A stretch of DNA of 64,000 nucleotides from Demequina aestuarii (GTDB lineage: Bacteria; Actinomycetota; Actinomycetes; Actinomycetales; Demequinaceae), in contig NZ_BBRD01000002.1 of the NCBI RefSeq assembly GCF_000975095.1, forward strand, positions 124,001 through 188,000, read 5' to 3'. Below the pieces are notes generated by a model, which made no database searches, was not told the origin of the DNA, and was given only the letters and a program-made list of their open reading frames with translations. Shown piece after piece: positions 9,428 through 17,973 of the stretch (the stretch's first letter is position 1; each line of letters begins with the position of its first letter). The position numbers were made by a program, and so were the translations under genes.

Positions 9428-10192
9428 TCAGCCGCGGCGCAGCGAACCCGAGCGGCGAGTGGCGGACTTGGGAAGCATGCGCAGCAGCCCCACTCCGGCG
9501 GAGTAGCGCAGGCTCGGGGTGACCACGACGGCTTTGCGGCGCACGCCCGCGAGCGCGGCCTCGACCACCGCTTCCGACGTGATCCACGCCGCATCGGGGT
9601 ACTCGCTCTTCATGTATTCGAGGTCCGGGCCGTCGTGGAACTCCGTGCGCACCAATCCGGGCACCACCGCCGTGGCGGACACTCCCGTGCCGTGCAGTTG
9701 ACCGGCGAGCGCCTCGGTGAAGTCGCGCACCCAGCGCTTGTGCGCCGCATAGGTGCTGTTCGCCAGATGCGCGGCGACGGAGGAGACGTTGAGAATCGCG
9801 CCGTGGCCGCGTGCGGTCATGGCCTTCGCCGCGACCTGCGACAGTCGCAGCGGCGCCGTCACCATCACGTCCAGCGCCGCCTTCTCCTCGTCCCAGGCGG
9901 TGGACAGAATGCCGCGGCCGAGCCCATAGCCGGCGTTGTTGACGAGCAGGCTCACGGGGGCGTCCTCGTCGGCGAGCCGTGCGGCGACGGCCTCCAGTCC
10001 GTCCTCCGTGGCGAGGTCCGCGACGAGCACCTCGGCATGGACGCCGGCGGCGCCCCGGATGGTGTCGGCGAGCTCGGAGAGTCGGTCTCGGTCGCGAGCC
10101 ACGAGAACGACGTCGTGTCGCGCCGTGGCCAGCTGCCAGGCGAACTCCTCGCCCAGCCCCCTGCTCGCGCCGGTGATCAGTGCGGTAGCCAT
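9428..10192 (-). CDS. Short-chain dehydrogenase/reductase
   Basis: A 254-residue classical SDR that should oxidise or reduce a small alcohol/ketone with NAD(P). Visible motifs are TGASRGLG (cofactor loop), LLVNNAGYG and the catalytic Ser139-region NVSSVAAH followed by YAAHK (YxxxK). The Arg after TGAS and the VARDRDR segment favour NADP. The tail is basic (KSATRRSGSLRRG). ATG 10192 was preferred over one 7 codons upstream because TACGCT lies exactly 7 bases before it. The gene diverges from exonuclease III. The substrate is unknown. Confidence 0.85.
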   Translation of the reverse strand: MATALITGASRGLGEEFAWQLATARHDVVLVARDRDRLSELADTIRGAAGVHAEVLVADLATEDGLEAVAARLADEDAPVSLLVNNAGYGLGRGILSTAWDEEKAALDVMVTAPLRLSQVAAKAMTARGHGAILNVSSVAAHLANSTYAAHKRWVRDFTEALAGQLHGTGVSATAVVPGLVRTEFHDGPDLEYMKSEYPDAAWITSEAVVEAALAGVRRKAVVVTPSLRYSAGVGLLRMLPKSATRRSGSLRRG

Positions 10193-10281
10193 GCCTCCCA
10201 GCGTACGCCGCACGCAGACCAGGGAATCGCGGTGCCGCGCCGTCCGCGCATCGGCCGCATCGCTCCCGGTAGCGTGGGGCC

Positions 10282-11073
10282 ATGCGCCTCGCCACCTGGA
10301 ATGTGAACTCCGTCCGCGCCCGTGCCGACCGCGTCGTGGACTGGCTTCAGCGCTCGGATACCGACGTGCTGGCGATGCAGGAGATCAAGTGCAAGCCCGC
10401 GCAGTTCCCGCTCGCGGCGTTCGAGGCCGCCGGCTATGAGGTCGCTCTCCACGGTCTCAACCAGTGGAACGGCGTGGCGATCGCTTCTCGCGTGGGCCTG
10501 TCCGATGTCGAGACGCAGTTTCCGGGCCAGCCCGCATTCGGCAAGCCGGGCGTCGAACCGCTGGTCGAGGCGCGAGCGATCGGCGCCACGGCAGGCGGCG
10601 TGCGTGTCTGGAGCCTGTACGTCCCCAACGGCCGCGGCCTCACCGACCCGCACTATGCGTACAAGCTGGAGTTCCTGAACGCGCTGCGCGAAGCCGCCGC
10701 CGAGTGGAAGGACCGACCGACCGCCCTCGCAGGTGACTGGAACGTCGCGCCGAGCTCCGAGGACATCTGGTCGGAGGAGGACGCGGACGCCGCGACCCAC
10801 GTGTCGGAGGCCGCCCGCGAGGCCTTCTCCTCGTTCGCCGACGCCGGGTACGTCGAACTGTCACGGCGCTACCTGCCCGAACCGCACACCTACACCTTCT
10901 GGGACTATCAGCAGCTGCGGTTCCCGCGCGGCGAGGGCATGCGTATCGACTTCATCTACGGGTCGCAGCCGCTCGCAGATCTCACCACCGGCGTGTCGAT
11001 CGTGCGCGACGAGCGCAAGGGCAAGGGCGCCTCCGATCACGTGCCGGTCGTCGCAGAGATCGACGCGCCGTGA
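10282..11073 (+). CDS. xthA: Exodeoxyribonuclease III (AP endonuclease)
   Basis: A 263-residue enzyme of the ExoIII branch of the EEP family; it cuts DNA at abasic sites and removes 3' blocks in base-excision repair. Conserved blocks are RLATWNVNSVRAR, the metal-binding Glu in LAMQEIKC, LYVPNGRG, the DWN motif in LAGDWNVAP, MRIDFIYGS and the terminal catalytic SDHVPVV. ATG 10282 is 6 bases after TAGCGT, a leaderless arrangement. The stop overlaps the GTG start of the next gene (GTGA), so the two are coupled. Confidence 0.94.
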   Translation: MRLATWNVNSVRARADRVVDWLQRSDTDVLAMQEIKCKPAQFPLAAFEAAGYEVALHGLNQWNGVAIASRVGLSDVETQFPGQPAFGKPGVEPLVEARAIGATAGGVRVWSLYVPNGRGLTDPHYAYKLEFLNALREAAAEWKDRPTALAGDWNVAPSSEDIWSEEDADAATHVSEAAREAFSSFADAGYVELSRRYLPEPHTYTFWDYQQLRFPRGEGMRIDFIYGSQPLADLTTGVSIVRDERKGKGASDHVPVVAEIDAP

Positions 11074-11714
11074 GCGGCGACTTCGCACCGCCTCCAGGGC
11101 CCAGTCACGCCCCCGAGCCCACGTCCCCGCGGGGCGGAGCGCCCGCATCGGCCGATGCGCAGGGCAGCCCCCGCCCACGCAGCCTGCTGCGCTCGGGCAA
11201 GGGCGTGGCCGTCGCCGCCTGGATCGCGATCGGCGCGGGACTCGCACTCCTGGTCGGGATCTCGTGGTCGGCGGCGCTCGCATGGTCCGATCGCGAGCTC
11301 ACCGCAGCCGAGATCGGCGCCACGGGCGACCTGCACCCGCTGCAGATGGTGCCGGGCATGTGCCTCGACGGGGTGGGAGATGATGGCGCGGTCGGCGGCG
11401 CCGCCGTCGTGCCGTGCGACGCGCCGCACGGGGCCGAAGTGTTCACATCCGTGACGTTCTCCGTCGCGAGGTTTCCCGGTCATGACCAGATCGAGGCAGA
11501 GGCGCTCACGCTGTGCGGAGACCGCATCGATGGCCTGGTGCCGGAAGGCTCGTCATGGGTCGCCTGGGCGCCGTCGGAGTCCTCCTGGGCGCGGGGCGAC
11601 CGTGTCGCGTTATGCATCGCGGTGTTCGACTCTCCCCGCGACGAGCCGCTCAGCCCCGCAGGCATCGACGCTGTGGATGTCGACGAGCCCGTCAACGACG
11701 GTCAGGACGCCTGA
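11070..11714 (+). CDS. Membrane protein with septum-formation-like domain
   Basis: A 214-residue protein: a Pro/Ala/Ser-rich cytoplasmic start, a single membrane helix (about residues 47-69) and an extracellular domain. That domain has the cysteine pattern GMCLDG, VVPCDAPHGAEVF, LTLCGD and VALCIAVF typical of the septum-formation domain found in actinobacterial surface proteins. The CxxxH-like PCDAPHGAEV block is the strongest clue. Its GTG overlaps the xthA stop by four bases. Direct evidence of a role in division is lacking. Confidence 0.75.
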   Translation: MSGDFAPPPGPSHAPEPTSPRGGAPASADAQGSPRPRSLLRSGKGVAVAAWIAIGAGLALLVGISWSAALAWSDRELTAAEIGATGDLHPLQMVPGMCLDGVGDDGAVGGAAVVPCDAPHGAEVFTSVTFSVARFPGHDQIEAEALTLCGDRIDGLVPEGSSWVAWAPSESSWARGDRVALCIAVFDSPRDEPLSPAGIDAVDVDEPVNDGQDA

Positions 11715-11757
11715 GCGGTTCCGCACGGCCCGGTCACTCGGAGGTGCGCGCGCCTGA

Positions 11758-12354
11758 TCACGCCGCCGTGATGCGGCCCGACAGCGGGGCGGGCTGGCGA
11801 GGGGCGGGCTGGCGAGCGGAGATCGCGGCGTGGACCGCGGTGTCACCCACGGCCGCCAGCCACTCGAGCAGGTTGGCAGGCGCGGCCGGGTTCCCCGCGA
11901 TAGTCGCGCGGATCTCCGGATGGCAATAGGCGATGCTCGCCAGCTCTTGGGGACTCGCGCTGGGGTTCGCGGCGCGGGCCCGCAGGAGTCCGTGTGACCG
12001 CTCCTCGCGAGCGTCCCCTGGGTCGAGGGGCGGCACGAAGGCCGGAGAGCGACGCACGTGCCCCAACGACGGTGGCTCGCCGGGGAGCCGGCGGGATCGG
12101 GAGATCGCATCACGTGCCAACACGCCGAGGATGATGACCGGGACGACCGGCACGACCCACACCAGAGGCGGGTAGCGGACGTCCTCGATCCTGGCCAGGA
12201 GTGCGGCGGACCCGACGAACGCTGCGGCGCCGATGGCAAACGTCGCGCGTGACATCGAGGTGAGTTCCACCCCTGGTAGGAGCGAGGACGCCACGATGGC
12301 CAAGAACAGGAAAGCAGTGATGACTAGGACGAACTCCTCCGCCGACCAGTACAT
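11758..12354 (-). CDS. Membrane protein with variant leucine-rich-repeat domain
   Basis: A 198-residue protein with three membrane helices (roughly residues 7-26, 33-52 and 60-80), a basic linker, and a C-terminal domain beginning RARAANPSASPQELASIAY that resembles the helical variant leucine-rich repeat common in actinobacteria (repeated NPxxxxxLLxxLA-type units such as NPAAPANLLEWLAA). ATG 12354 follows GGGAGGAAA at five bases and is preferred over longer upstream readings. The C terminus repeats RQPAPRQPAP. It converges on the septum-formation gene. Function unknown. Confidence 0.7.
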   Translation of the reverse strand: MYWSAEEFVLVITAFLFLAIVASSLLPGVELTSMSRATFAIGAAAFVGSAALLARIEDVRYPPLVWVVPVVPVIILGVLARDAISRSRRLPGEPPSLGHVRRSPAFVPPLDPGDAREERSHGLLRARAANPSASPQELASIAYCHPEIRATIAGNPAAPANLLEWLAAVGDTAVHAAISARQPAPRQPAPLSGRITAA

Positions 12355-12561
12355 CGCTTTCCTCCCGGGCCGAGTGGCAGGAAGAGCGCAAACTCTCCCG
12401 ACCTCGTCACCGAGCCTGGCATCGACGAACCGGCACCGGTATCCCCGTTTATGGGGGGTCAAGGTGAACATCAGGTAAACAACCACCGCGCGGCGACGGC
12501 GCCTCACGCCCCGACACGGCGCTATCGTGGGCACGTCGCACGGCAATGAGGGGAGCGTGAG

Positions 12562-13194
12562 ATGGAGGCGCAGCGTCGCATCGCGCTCGTGGAGGACCAC
12601 GCCCTCATCGCACGCGGCTTCTCCGATCTGGTGGCACAGGCTCCCGACCTCGACCTGGTCGCCGCCGTGGGTTCCGTCGCCGAGCTGTGCGGGATCGACC
12701 CGCCCCCCACGCTCGTCGTCCTCGATCTCAGACTCGCGGATGGCTCCCACCCCGCCGCCAACATCGCGACCATCCACGCGCTGGGCGCCTACGTCCTCAT
12801 TCACACGGGCGGCGAGGATCGGGCTCTCGTGCAGGCCGCGGCGCGATCCGGTGCGCTCGGGCTCGTGCGCAAGTCCTCCGACCCCGAGACCCTGTTGACG
12901 GCGATCCGGCGCGCCGTCCGGGGCGAGGCGGTCTTCAACACGGATTGGGCCTCCGCGATCGACTCCGATGCGGATCTGGCGAACGCCAGACTCTCAGACC
13001 GCGAGCAGGCGGTGCTGAGCATGTACGCGTCCGGGGAGACCGCCGCGTCCGTCGCAGCCGAGCTCGGCATCACTCGCGACACCGTCACCGACTACGTCAA
13101 GTCCATCCGCCGCAAGTACGGCAGCGTGGGGCGAGAAGCGACGTCCCGCGTGGACCTGTACCGGCGTGCCGTCGAGGACGGCATCCTCGAGTGA
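12562..13194 (+). CDS. NarL/FixJ-type response regulator
   Basis: A 210-residue two-component regulator. The receiver domain (residues 5-120) has the acidic pocket Glu11/Asp12, phospho-acceptor Asp55 in VVLDLRLADG, switch Thr82 and Lys104. A LuxR-type helix-turn-helix fills the C terminus (about 143-205, LSDREQAVLSMYASGETAASVA). It is followed immediately by its kinase, whose GTG overlaps the stop (GTGA). GAGGGGAG precedes the ATG, and a TATCGT hexamer about 35 bases upstream is a candidate -10. The signal and target genes are unknown. Confidence 0.92.
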   Translation: MEAQRRIALVEDHALIARGFSDLVAQAPDLDLVAAVGSVAELCGIDPPPTLVVLDLRLADGSHPAANIATIHALGAYVLIHTGGEDRALVQAAARSGALGLVRKSSDPETLLTAIRRAVRGEAVFNTDWASAIDSDADLANARLSDREQAVLSMYASGETAASVAAELGITRDTVTDYVKSIRRKYGSVGREATSRVDLYRRAVEDGILE

Positions 13195-14363
13195 ACCCCG
13201 AGGCCCACTCCGCCCGGGAGCGCATGGAGCGCGTGGTCTACACCGCGTCCGGCGTCGGCGCGATCGTGTTCGGAGCGCTGCTGGCGTCCGGCCCCAGTGG
13301 ATTCATCCAGCAGCGCACACAGCTCACGCCGTGGTTCTGGTCCGCGTCTCTGACGTTCGCCGTGCTGGTCCCGATGTCTCTCATCCTCGTCACCCGCGTC
13401 TCCGTGGCGGCGGCGCGAATCGTGGCCCGCACCGCGGTGATCGGGTTCGTGGCATCGCAGCTGCTCTGGGTCCCGGCCATGACGGTGCCCACCCTCGCGG
13501 ATTCCGGCGATCCGTGGCTGCAGGGCATCAACGCCCTGCCGTCGACCCTGGCGGTGGTCGCCTGGCGCACTCGCTGGGCATGGTCGGTTCCCCTCATGCA
13601 GGGGCCGATCGTGGCGATCGTGCAGATCCAGGCAAGCTCGTCTCCCGCCCTCGACGCGGTGCTCAACGGCCTCGGCGCGACGCTGTTCTGCTCGATCCTC
13701 GCTGGCACCGCGAAGGCGGTGGTGCGCGCCGCCGACCTTCAGGACGACGCAGCCGAGCGCGCGCGTGCGCAGGCATCGATCGATGCGCGACGCCGCACGA
13801 GGGAGCGCGAGCTGGGACGCATCGACGCCATCGTCCACGACGACATCATGTCCGTGCTGGTCACCGCGTCCCGGCCCGACGCCCCACCCACGCTCGCCGT
13901 GCAGGCGAAGCGCGCCCTCGACGCCGTCACCGAAATCGCGTCTCCCGAGCGCGATGCGCCCACGGACTACACACCGAGCGAGGTCGTCGCGCTGCTGCGC
14001 GCCACGGCCAGCGAGGTGGTTCCCGAGCTCGACCTCGATTACGAGCTTCGCGGCGGCGCCAGCGTCCCCGGCGCGGCCGTCGCGGGGCTCGCGGAGGCGC
14101 TCGCGGAGGCGCTGCGCAACGCCACCAGGCACGCAGGAGAGGGTGCCACCATCCGCGCCACGGCGGCGGTGGACGATGACGCCGTGGTGGTCACGGTCGA
14201 GGACGACGGCCGCGGCTTCGATCCCCAGACCGTGCCCCCAGCACGGTTGGGAATCCGAGTGAGCATCGAGGACCGCATGTCCGCCGTCCCCGGCGGGGCG
14301 GCCTCGATCGCGTCGCGGCCAGGCAGCGGCACATGGGTCACTCTGATGTGGACGCGCCCATGA
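13191..14363 (+). CDS. Sensor histidine kinase, DesK/NarX type
   Basis: A 390-residue kinase with about five membrane helices (residues 15-170), a coiled linker, and a HisKA_3-like helix with His216 in DAIVHDDIMSVL. The ATPase domain shows the N box EALRNATRHA, the G1 box VEDDGRGFD, GIRVSIEDRM and the final GSGTWVTL. It should phosphorylate the response regulator encoded just upstream. GTG 13191 overlaps the regulator stop; its own stop overlaps the start of the next gene (ATGA), so all three are one operon. Confidence 0.9.
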   Translation: MNPEAHSARERMERVVYTASGVGAIVFGALLASGPSGFIQQRTQLTPWFWSASLTFAVLVPMSLILVTRVSVAAARIVARTAVIGFVASQLLWVPAMTVPTLADSGDPWLQGINALPSTLAVVAWRTRWAWSVPLMQGPIVAIVQIQASSSPALDAVLNGLGATLFCSILAGTAKAVVRAADLQDDAAERARAQASIDARRRTRERELGRIDAIVHDDIMSVLVTASRPDAPPTLAVQAKRALDAVTEIASPERDAPTDYTPSEVVALLRATASEVVPELDLDYELRGGASVPGAAVAGLAEALAEALRNATRHAGEGATIRATAAVDDDAVVVTVEDDGRGFDPQTVPPARLGIRVSIEDRMSAVPGGAASIASRPGSGTWVTLMWTRP

Positions 14364-15427
14364 CCGCCACCAAGCCGCAGACGCCACTCGAGCGCTCCGA
14401 CGTCAGCAAGCTGCTGTTCCTCGACACCACACCGGCACGGTTTCTGGTGGTGCTGTTCGTCGTGTCGAACGCGGTGTTCACCGTCACGACCGCCCATGTC
14501 CTCGCTCACCCCAGTGCCGCGTACGTCGCGATGCTGATCGTGAGTGCCACGGCAGTGCTGCTGGTGCGCACGCACCCCGATCCGTTCCCCGCTCGCGACA
14601 CCGCGGTCGTGATCGCGGCGGTGGTGATCTCGAGCGTGATGATGGCCTACGCGCTGCCCGATGAGGGGGACCTCGGACGAGCAACGTGGCACCTGGGCTC
14701 CAACACGTGGCTGCTGTTCTTCGTCGCCGTGCGACGCCGCGCATGGTTCGCATGGCTCGGCATGGCTCTCATGGCCGCCATCACCGCCGCCTGGGGCGCA
14801 TCCGCGGGCCGCGGAGCCTTGACCGGCATCACCATGCTCGACACCCACATCGGCATCCTGCTGGTGGGCACGCTGTTCGCGCTCATCCTGCGCCGCACGT
14901 CGGCCCGGATCAATGCGCTCAACGAGAGGTCGGTGTCCTCCGCCGCCGACGCTGCGGCCACGGACGCGGCCCGGCAGGTGCGCCGCGCCCGCGTCACCGA
15001 GCTCGCGGAGGTGGCCGTGCCACTCCTCGAGCGGATCGCGGCGGGGAAGGCCGCCGATGATGACCTGCGGAAAGAGTTCTCGCTCACCGAGGCGCTGCTG
15101 CGCGACAGCGTGCGCGGCCGCTCGCTGGCCGTGCCCGCCGTGGTGGACGCCGCCACCCAGGCTCGCCGACGTGGGGTGGAGGTGACGATCCTCGATGACC
15201 GCGGCTCCGCCCCCAGCGACGGCGCATCGCTGAGCCGCCTCGTCGACGCGATCGTGATCAGCGTGACGCGCGCCCACGGCGGTCAGGTGACGGTCCGACT
15301 CCTGCCCGAGGGCAGGCCGACCGCCTTGACGATCGTGGCGGCGGATGGCGACGAGGTGGACCGAGTGACGCTCGCCGAGGATGGCTTCCCCATCGCGTCA
15401 CTCGGCGGCGACGGGCGAGGGCACTGA
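14360..15427 (+). CDS. Membrane protein resembling a degenerate histidine kinase
   Basis: A 355-residue protein with five or six membrane helices (residues about 25-185) and a soluble C-terminal half organised like the kinase just upstream. The segment SRLVDAIVISVTRAHGGQVTVRLL sits where the N box of an ATPase domain would be, but the key Asn is replaced, and there is no GxG-rich G box or phospho-His. I infer a catalytically dead partner that may tune the two-component system. It overlaps the kinase stop by four bases and abuts the SHOCT gene stop with no gap. Confidence 0.7.
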   Translation: MTATKPQTPLERSDVSKLLFLDTTPARFLVVLFVVSNAVFTVTTAHVLAHPSAAYVAMLIVSATAVLLVRTHPDPFPARDTAVVIAAVVISSVMMAYALPDEGDLGRATWHLGSNTWLLFFVAVRRRAWFAWLGMALMAAITAAWGASAGRGALTGITMLDTHIGILLVGTLFALILRRTSARINALNERSVSSAADAAATDAARQVRRARVTELAEVAVPLLERIAAGKAADDDLRKEFSLTEALLRDSVRGRSLAVPAVVDAATQARRRGVEVTILDDRGSAPSDGASLSRLVDAIVISVTRAHGGQVTVRLLPEGRPTALTIVAADGDEVDRVTLAEDGFPIASLGGDGRGH

Positions 15428-15820
15428 CTACCGCAGCGCCTTGGCCTTGAGCGCCTCGTACTCGGGCGGAGTGATCGCTCCGGCGTCGAGCAGCTCCTTG
15501 GCCGCACGGATCTGACCAGCAGGCCCTCCAGCCTCGTCGATCAGACCCTTGGTGTAGTCGACCTGCGCCTCGCGGATCGCGTGTGCCGCCGCGACGTCAC
15601 GCTGCGCCATCCCCTTGCCACGCGCCAGCAGGTAGACGATGCTGCCGAGCACCGGCACCACCACGATGAAGATCAGCCAGCCGGCCTTTCCCCACCCGCT
15701 CAGGTCGTGATCGCGGAACACGTCCATGATGATCCTGATCACGATCACGAAGAACGTGATCATCACCATGATCCACAGGGTGAACAGCAAGATCGACACG
15801 AAGTTCTCGAAGAAATCCAT
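15428..15820 (-). CDS. PLDc_N/SHOCT-domain membrane protein
   Basis: A 130-residue protein with two membrane helices (about residues 8-32 and 45-65, the second in the WGKAGWLIFIVVVPVLGSIVYLLARG block of the phospholipase D N-terminal family) and a C-terminal SHOCT domain (about 100-130, IRAAKELLDAGAITPPEYEALKAKAL cut short here to AAKELLDAGAITPPEYEALK). Such proteins are widespread and of unknown role. ATG 15820 has AAGGGGG five bases upstream. TATAGT on the minus strand near 15883-15888 is a likely -10 element. Confidence 0.85.
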   Translation of the reverse strand: MDFFENFVSILLFTLWIMVMITFFVIVIRIIMDVFRDHDLSGWGKAGWLIFIVVVPVLGSIVYLLARGKGMAQRDVAAAHAIREAQVDYTKGLIDEAGGPAGQIRAAKELLDAGAITPPEYEALKAKALR

Positions 15821-15931
15821 GGCAGCCCCCTTGGCCGATGTCGGCGCCGGGACGGTCCGGCGGGCCGAGGTCAGCGCCGATGACTATACGGTAGCGACCA
15901 GCGACGATGCGCGCGCGGCGAGAATCGATCG

Positions 15932-17566
15932 CTACCCGAGCACGAGAGCTCGGAGCGTCGTCAGCGGCACCATGCCGTGGCGCAGCACCTGATCGTGGAA
16001 CTCCCGGATGTCGAACTCCGATGCAGGTTCGGCCTCTCGCCTGATCGCCTGGATCTCGCGGCGCCCGATCATGTACGCGAGCGCCTGGCCGGGAAGTCCG
16101 ATGTAGCGATCCACCTCTGCGGTGATCTGGTGAATGCTCAGCGGGCAGTGGGCGGCCATGTAGTCGATCGCCTCTTGGCGCGTCCACCGGAGCGCGTGCA
16201 GCCCCGTGTCGACCACCAGGCGGCAGGCGCGCAGCGAGTCCGCGGCCAGCATGCCCACGCGGGAGAGGTCCGACGTGTAGAGCCCCATCTCGTCGGCGAG
16301 CCGTTCGGTGTACAGGCCCCAGCCCTCGAGGTATGCCGTCACGTTCAGGTGTCGCAGCACGGGATGCAGCGTGGTGGACTCGGTGTGCAGCGCGAACTGC
16401 AGGTGGTGACCCGGAATCGACTCGTGGTAGGTGATCGCCTCGAGTTCGTAGGTCGACCACGCGCTTGGATCGGCCGCGTTGAAGAAGAACTCGCCCGGCT
16501 TGGAGCCATCGGCCGACGGCGCCGAGTAGAACGCCACGGGCCCCGAGGTGATGGCGACCGCGACGCATTCGGAGCGCGGGAGGTGCGCGAACCACTCCGG
16601 CGCGGCCTCGTTGGCGCGCTCGAGTGCGCGCGTGGCGTCCCGAACGATGTCCTCTCCCGAGCGGTAGTGCATCTCCTCATCGTCACGCAGGCGCGCGTAG
16701 ATCTCCGCGTTGTCGGTGGTCCCGAGCAGCGGCCCGGCGAGCTCGCGATACTCCTCCTCGAGCGCGGTCACCACCTCGAGGCCCAGCTGGTGAACCTCGG
16801 CCGGTTCCAGCGGCAGAGTCGTGTGCGCCCACACCAGGTCGCGATAGTGCTCGAGGCCGCCCTCGAGATGGACCAGTCCGGGGTGGTCGTCGTCGCGACC
16901 GCGCTCGGCCAGCGCTCGCAGCGCCTCGACATAGCGGCGCAGCGCTGGCCGCACCTCCTCCTCGACGATGCCCGCCAGCCGACGCGACCAGCCATCCGGG
17001 TCGCTGGACTCGACGGGAGGCGCCTGAGCCGTCAGCGCGTCGCCCGCGGCCACCGGGGTGGCCATGTATGCGTCGAGCGCATCGGCCGATGCGCTGAGGT
17101 GGCGGGTGAGCGCCACGCGCCCATCGAGCGCCGCCGCCTGCAGCGCGGCTACCAGGTCGTCCACGAGAGGGGCGAGGCCGCTCATCTTGCGCAGGTACTG
17201 CTCACCGTGCTCGTCGGTGCGCAGCGGGAAGCGGCTGATGAAGACCATGGCGAGGGGGATGAGGCCCATCGCGGGGTTGACCGCCTGCAGTTCGGCATCC
17301 CACGTGAGCTGATGCGCCTTCGACCTCGCGGTGAAGGCGATCGAGTCCCGAAGAGCCAGCTGCATCGGGTCTCGCTCGTCGATCTCCAGCGCGTCGGCGC
17401 GGTCACCGAACTCGCGCAGTCGCTCCTGTCTGTCCGTCACCGCGTCGGGCGCCACGGCCTCCCAGTGCTCGAGCTGTTCCAGCGAGCAGTCCCAGAGGTG
17501 TCGGTTGATGTCAGTGGTCTGCCGGTACGCGTAGTACTCGTCTGCGAGGGTGAGGAGAGCGCTCAT
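15932..17566 (-). CDS. DUF885 family protein (putative zinc metallopeptidase)
   Basis: A 544-residue protein of the DUF885 family, thought to be zinc-dependent peptidases. The key motif is AITYHESIPGHHLQ (HExxxxHH), followed by EGWGLYTERLADEMGLY, the usual downstream block. No signal peptide or membrane helix is visible, so it is probably cytoplasmic. ATG 17566 was chosen because TAGAGT lies 7 bases upstream and the frame upstream of it lacks family character. Substrates are unknown. Confidence 0.85.
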   Translation of the reverse strand: MSALLTLADEYYAYRQTTDINRHLWDCSLEQLEHWEAVAPDAVTDRQERLREFGDRADALEIDERDPMQLALRDSIAFTARSKAHQLTWDAELQAVNPAMGLIPLAMVFISRFPLRTDEHGEQYLRKMSGLAPLVDDLVAALQAAALDGRVALTRHLSASADALDAYMATPVAAGDALTAQAPPVESSDPDGWSRRLAGIVEEEVRPALRRYVEALRALAERGRDDDHPGLVHLEGGLEHYRDLVWAHTTLPLEPAEVHQLGLEVVTALEEEYRELAGPLLGTTDNAEIYARLRDDEEMHYRSGEDIVRDATRALERANEAAPEWFAHLPRSECVAVAITSGPVAFYSAPSADGSKPGEFFFNAADPSAWSTYELEAITYHESIPGHHLQFALHTESTTLHPVLRHLNVTAYLEGWGLYTERLADEMGLYTSDLSRVGMLAADSLRACRLVVDTGLHALRWTRQEAIDYMAAHCPLSIHQITAEVDRYIGLPGQALAYMIGRREIQAIRREAEPASEFDIREFHDQVLRHGMVPLTTLRALVLG

Positions 17567-17620
17567 GCCGACGACTCTAATAGCGACGCGGGCCCGGTGC
17601 GTCAGGGCCACCAACGACGA

Positions 17621-17650
17621 AAGCTCCTGCCGCAGGAGCGGCAGGAGCTT
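17621..17650 (-). terminator. Terminator of tRNA-Arg
   Basis: An 11-bp perfect stem (AAGCTCCTGCC at 17621-17631 with its complement at 17640-17650) with an 8-base loop. On the minus strand it follows tRNA-Arg by 11 bases, and the transcript continues TTTCGTCGTT, a weak U-rich tail. It is one of the best rho-independent terminator candidates in the window. Confidence 0.75.
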
Positions 17651-17661
17651 GAGTCATGAAG

Positions 17662-17734
17662 CGCGCCCGGAGGGATTCGAACCCCCAACCTTCTGATCCG
17701 TAGTCAGATGCTCTATCCGTTGAGCTACGGGCGC
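17662..17734 (-). tRNA. tRNA-Arg (anticodon ACG)
   Basis: The minus strand folds as a cloverleaf: acceptor GCGCCCG pairs with CGGGCGC, the D arm has GCTC/GAGC, the anticodon stem TCTGA/TCAGA encloses loop CTACGGA with anticodon ACG, and the T arm contains GGTTCGAATCC. Discriminator base is G and CCA is not encoded. ACG would be read as ICG after deamination. A TATACT hexamer at 17758-17763 on the same strand is a likely -10 element. Confidence 0.95.
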
Positions 17735-17812
17735 ACGGCCGCGCGGGCCGAGTCACGAGTATACAGCCTCGCCGAGCGCCGCCCGTCCGTGGGTGATCGC
17801 TCGTTCTCGTGG

Positions 17813-17899
17813 CGGAGACGGTGGGATTTGAACCCACGGATGGGTTACCCCATCACATCCTTAGCAGGGATGCACTTTCGGCCGCTCAGTCACGTCTCC
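17813..17899 (-). tRNA. tRNA-Ser (anticodon GCT)
   Basis: An 87-base class II tRNA on the minus strand. Acceptor GGAGACG pairs with CGTCTCC, the anticodon stem CATCC/GGATG encloses CTGCTAA with anticodon GCT, the long variable arm is GATGGGGTAACCCATC and the T loop is GGTTCAAATCC. CCA is not encoded. It lies 78 bases upstream of tRNA-Arg on the same strand. Confidence 0.95.
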
Positions 17900-17973
17900 C
17901 GATTGGTCCTGGACAGCGTACCGGTCGCACGGCACGTGGAGCAAAGCGGCCGATGCGGGAGGAGAGTCGGCCC

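Noticed and set aside
15977-17659. 560-residue plus-strand frame opposite the DUF885 gene
   Set aside because: Antisense artefact of high GC; the other strand has the HExxxxHH peptidase family motif.
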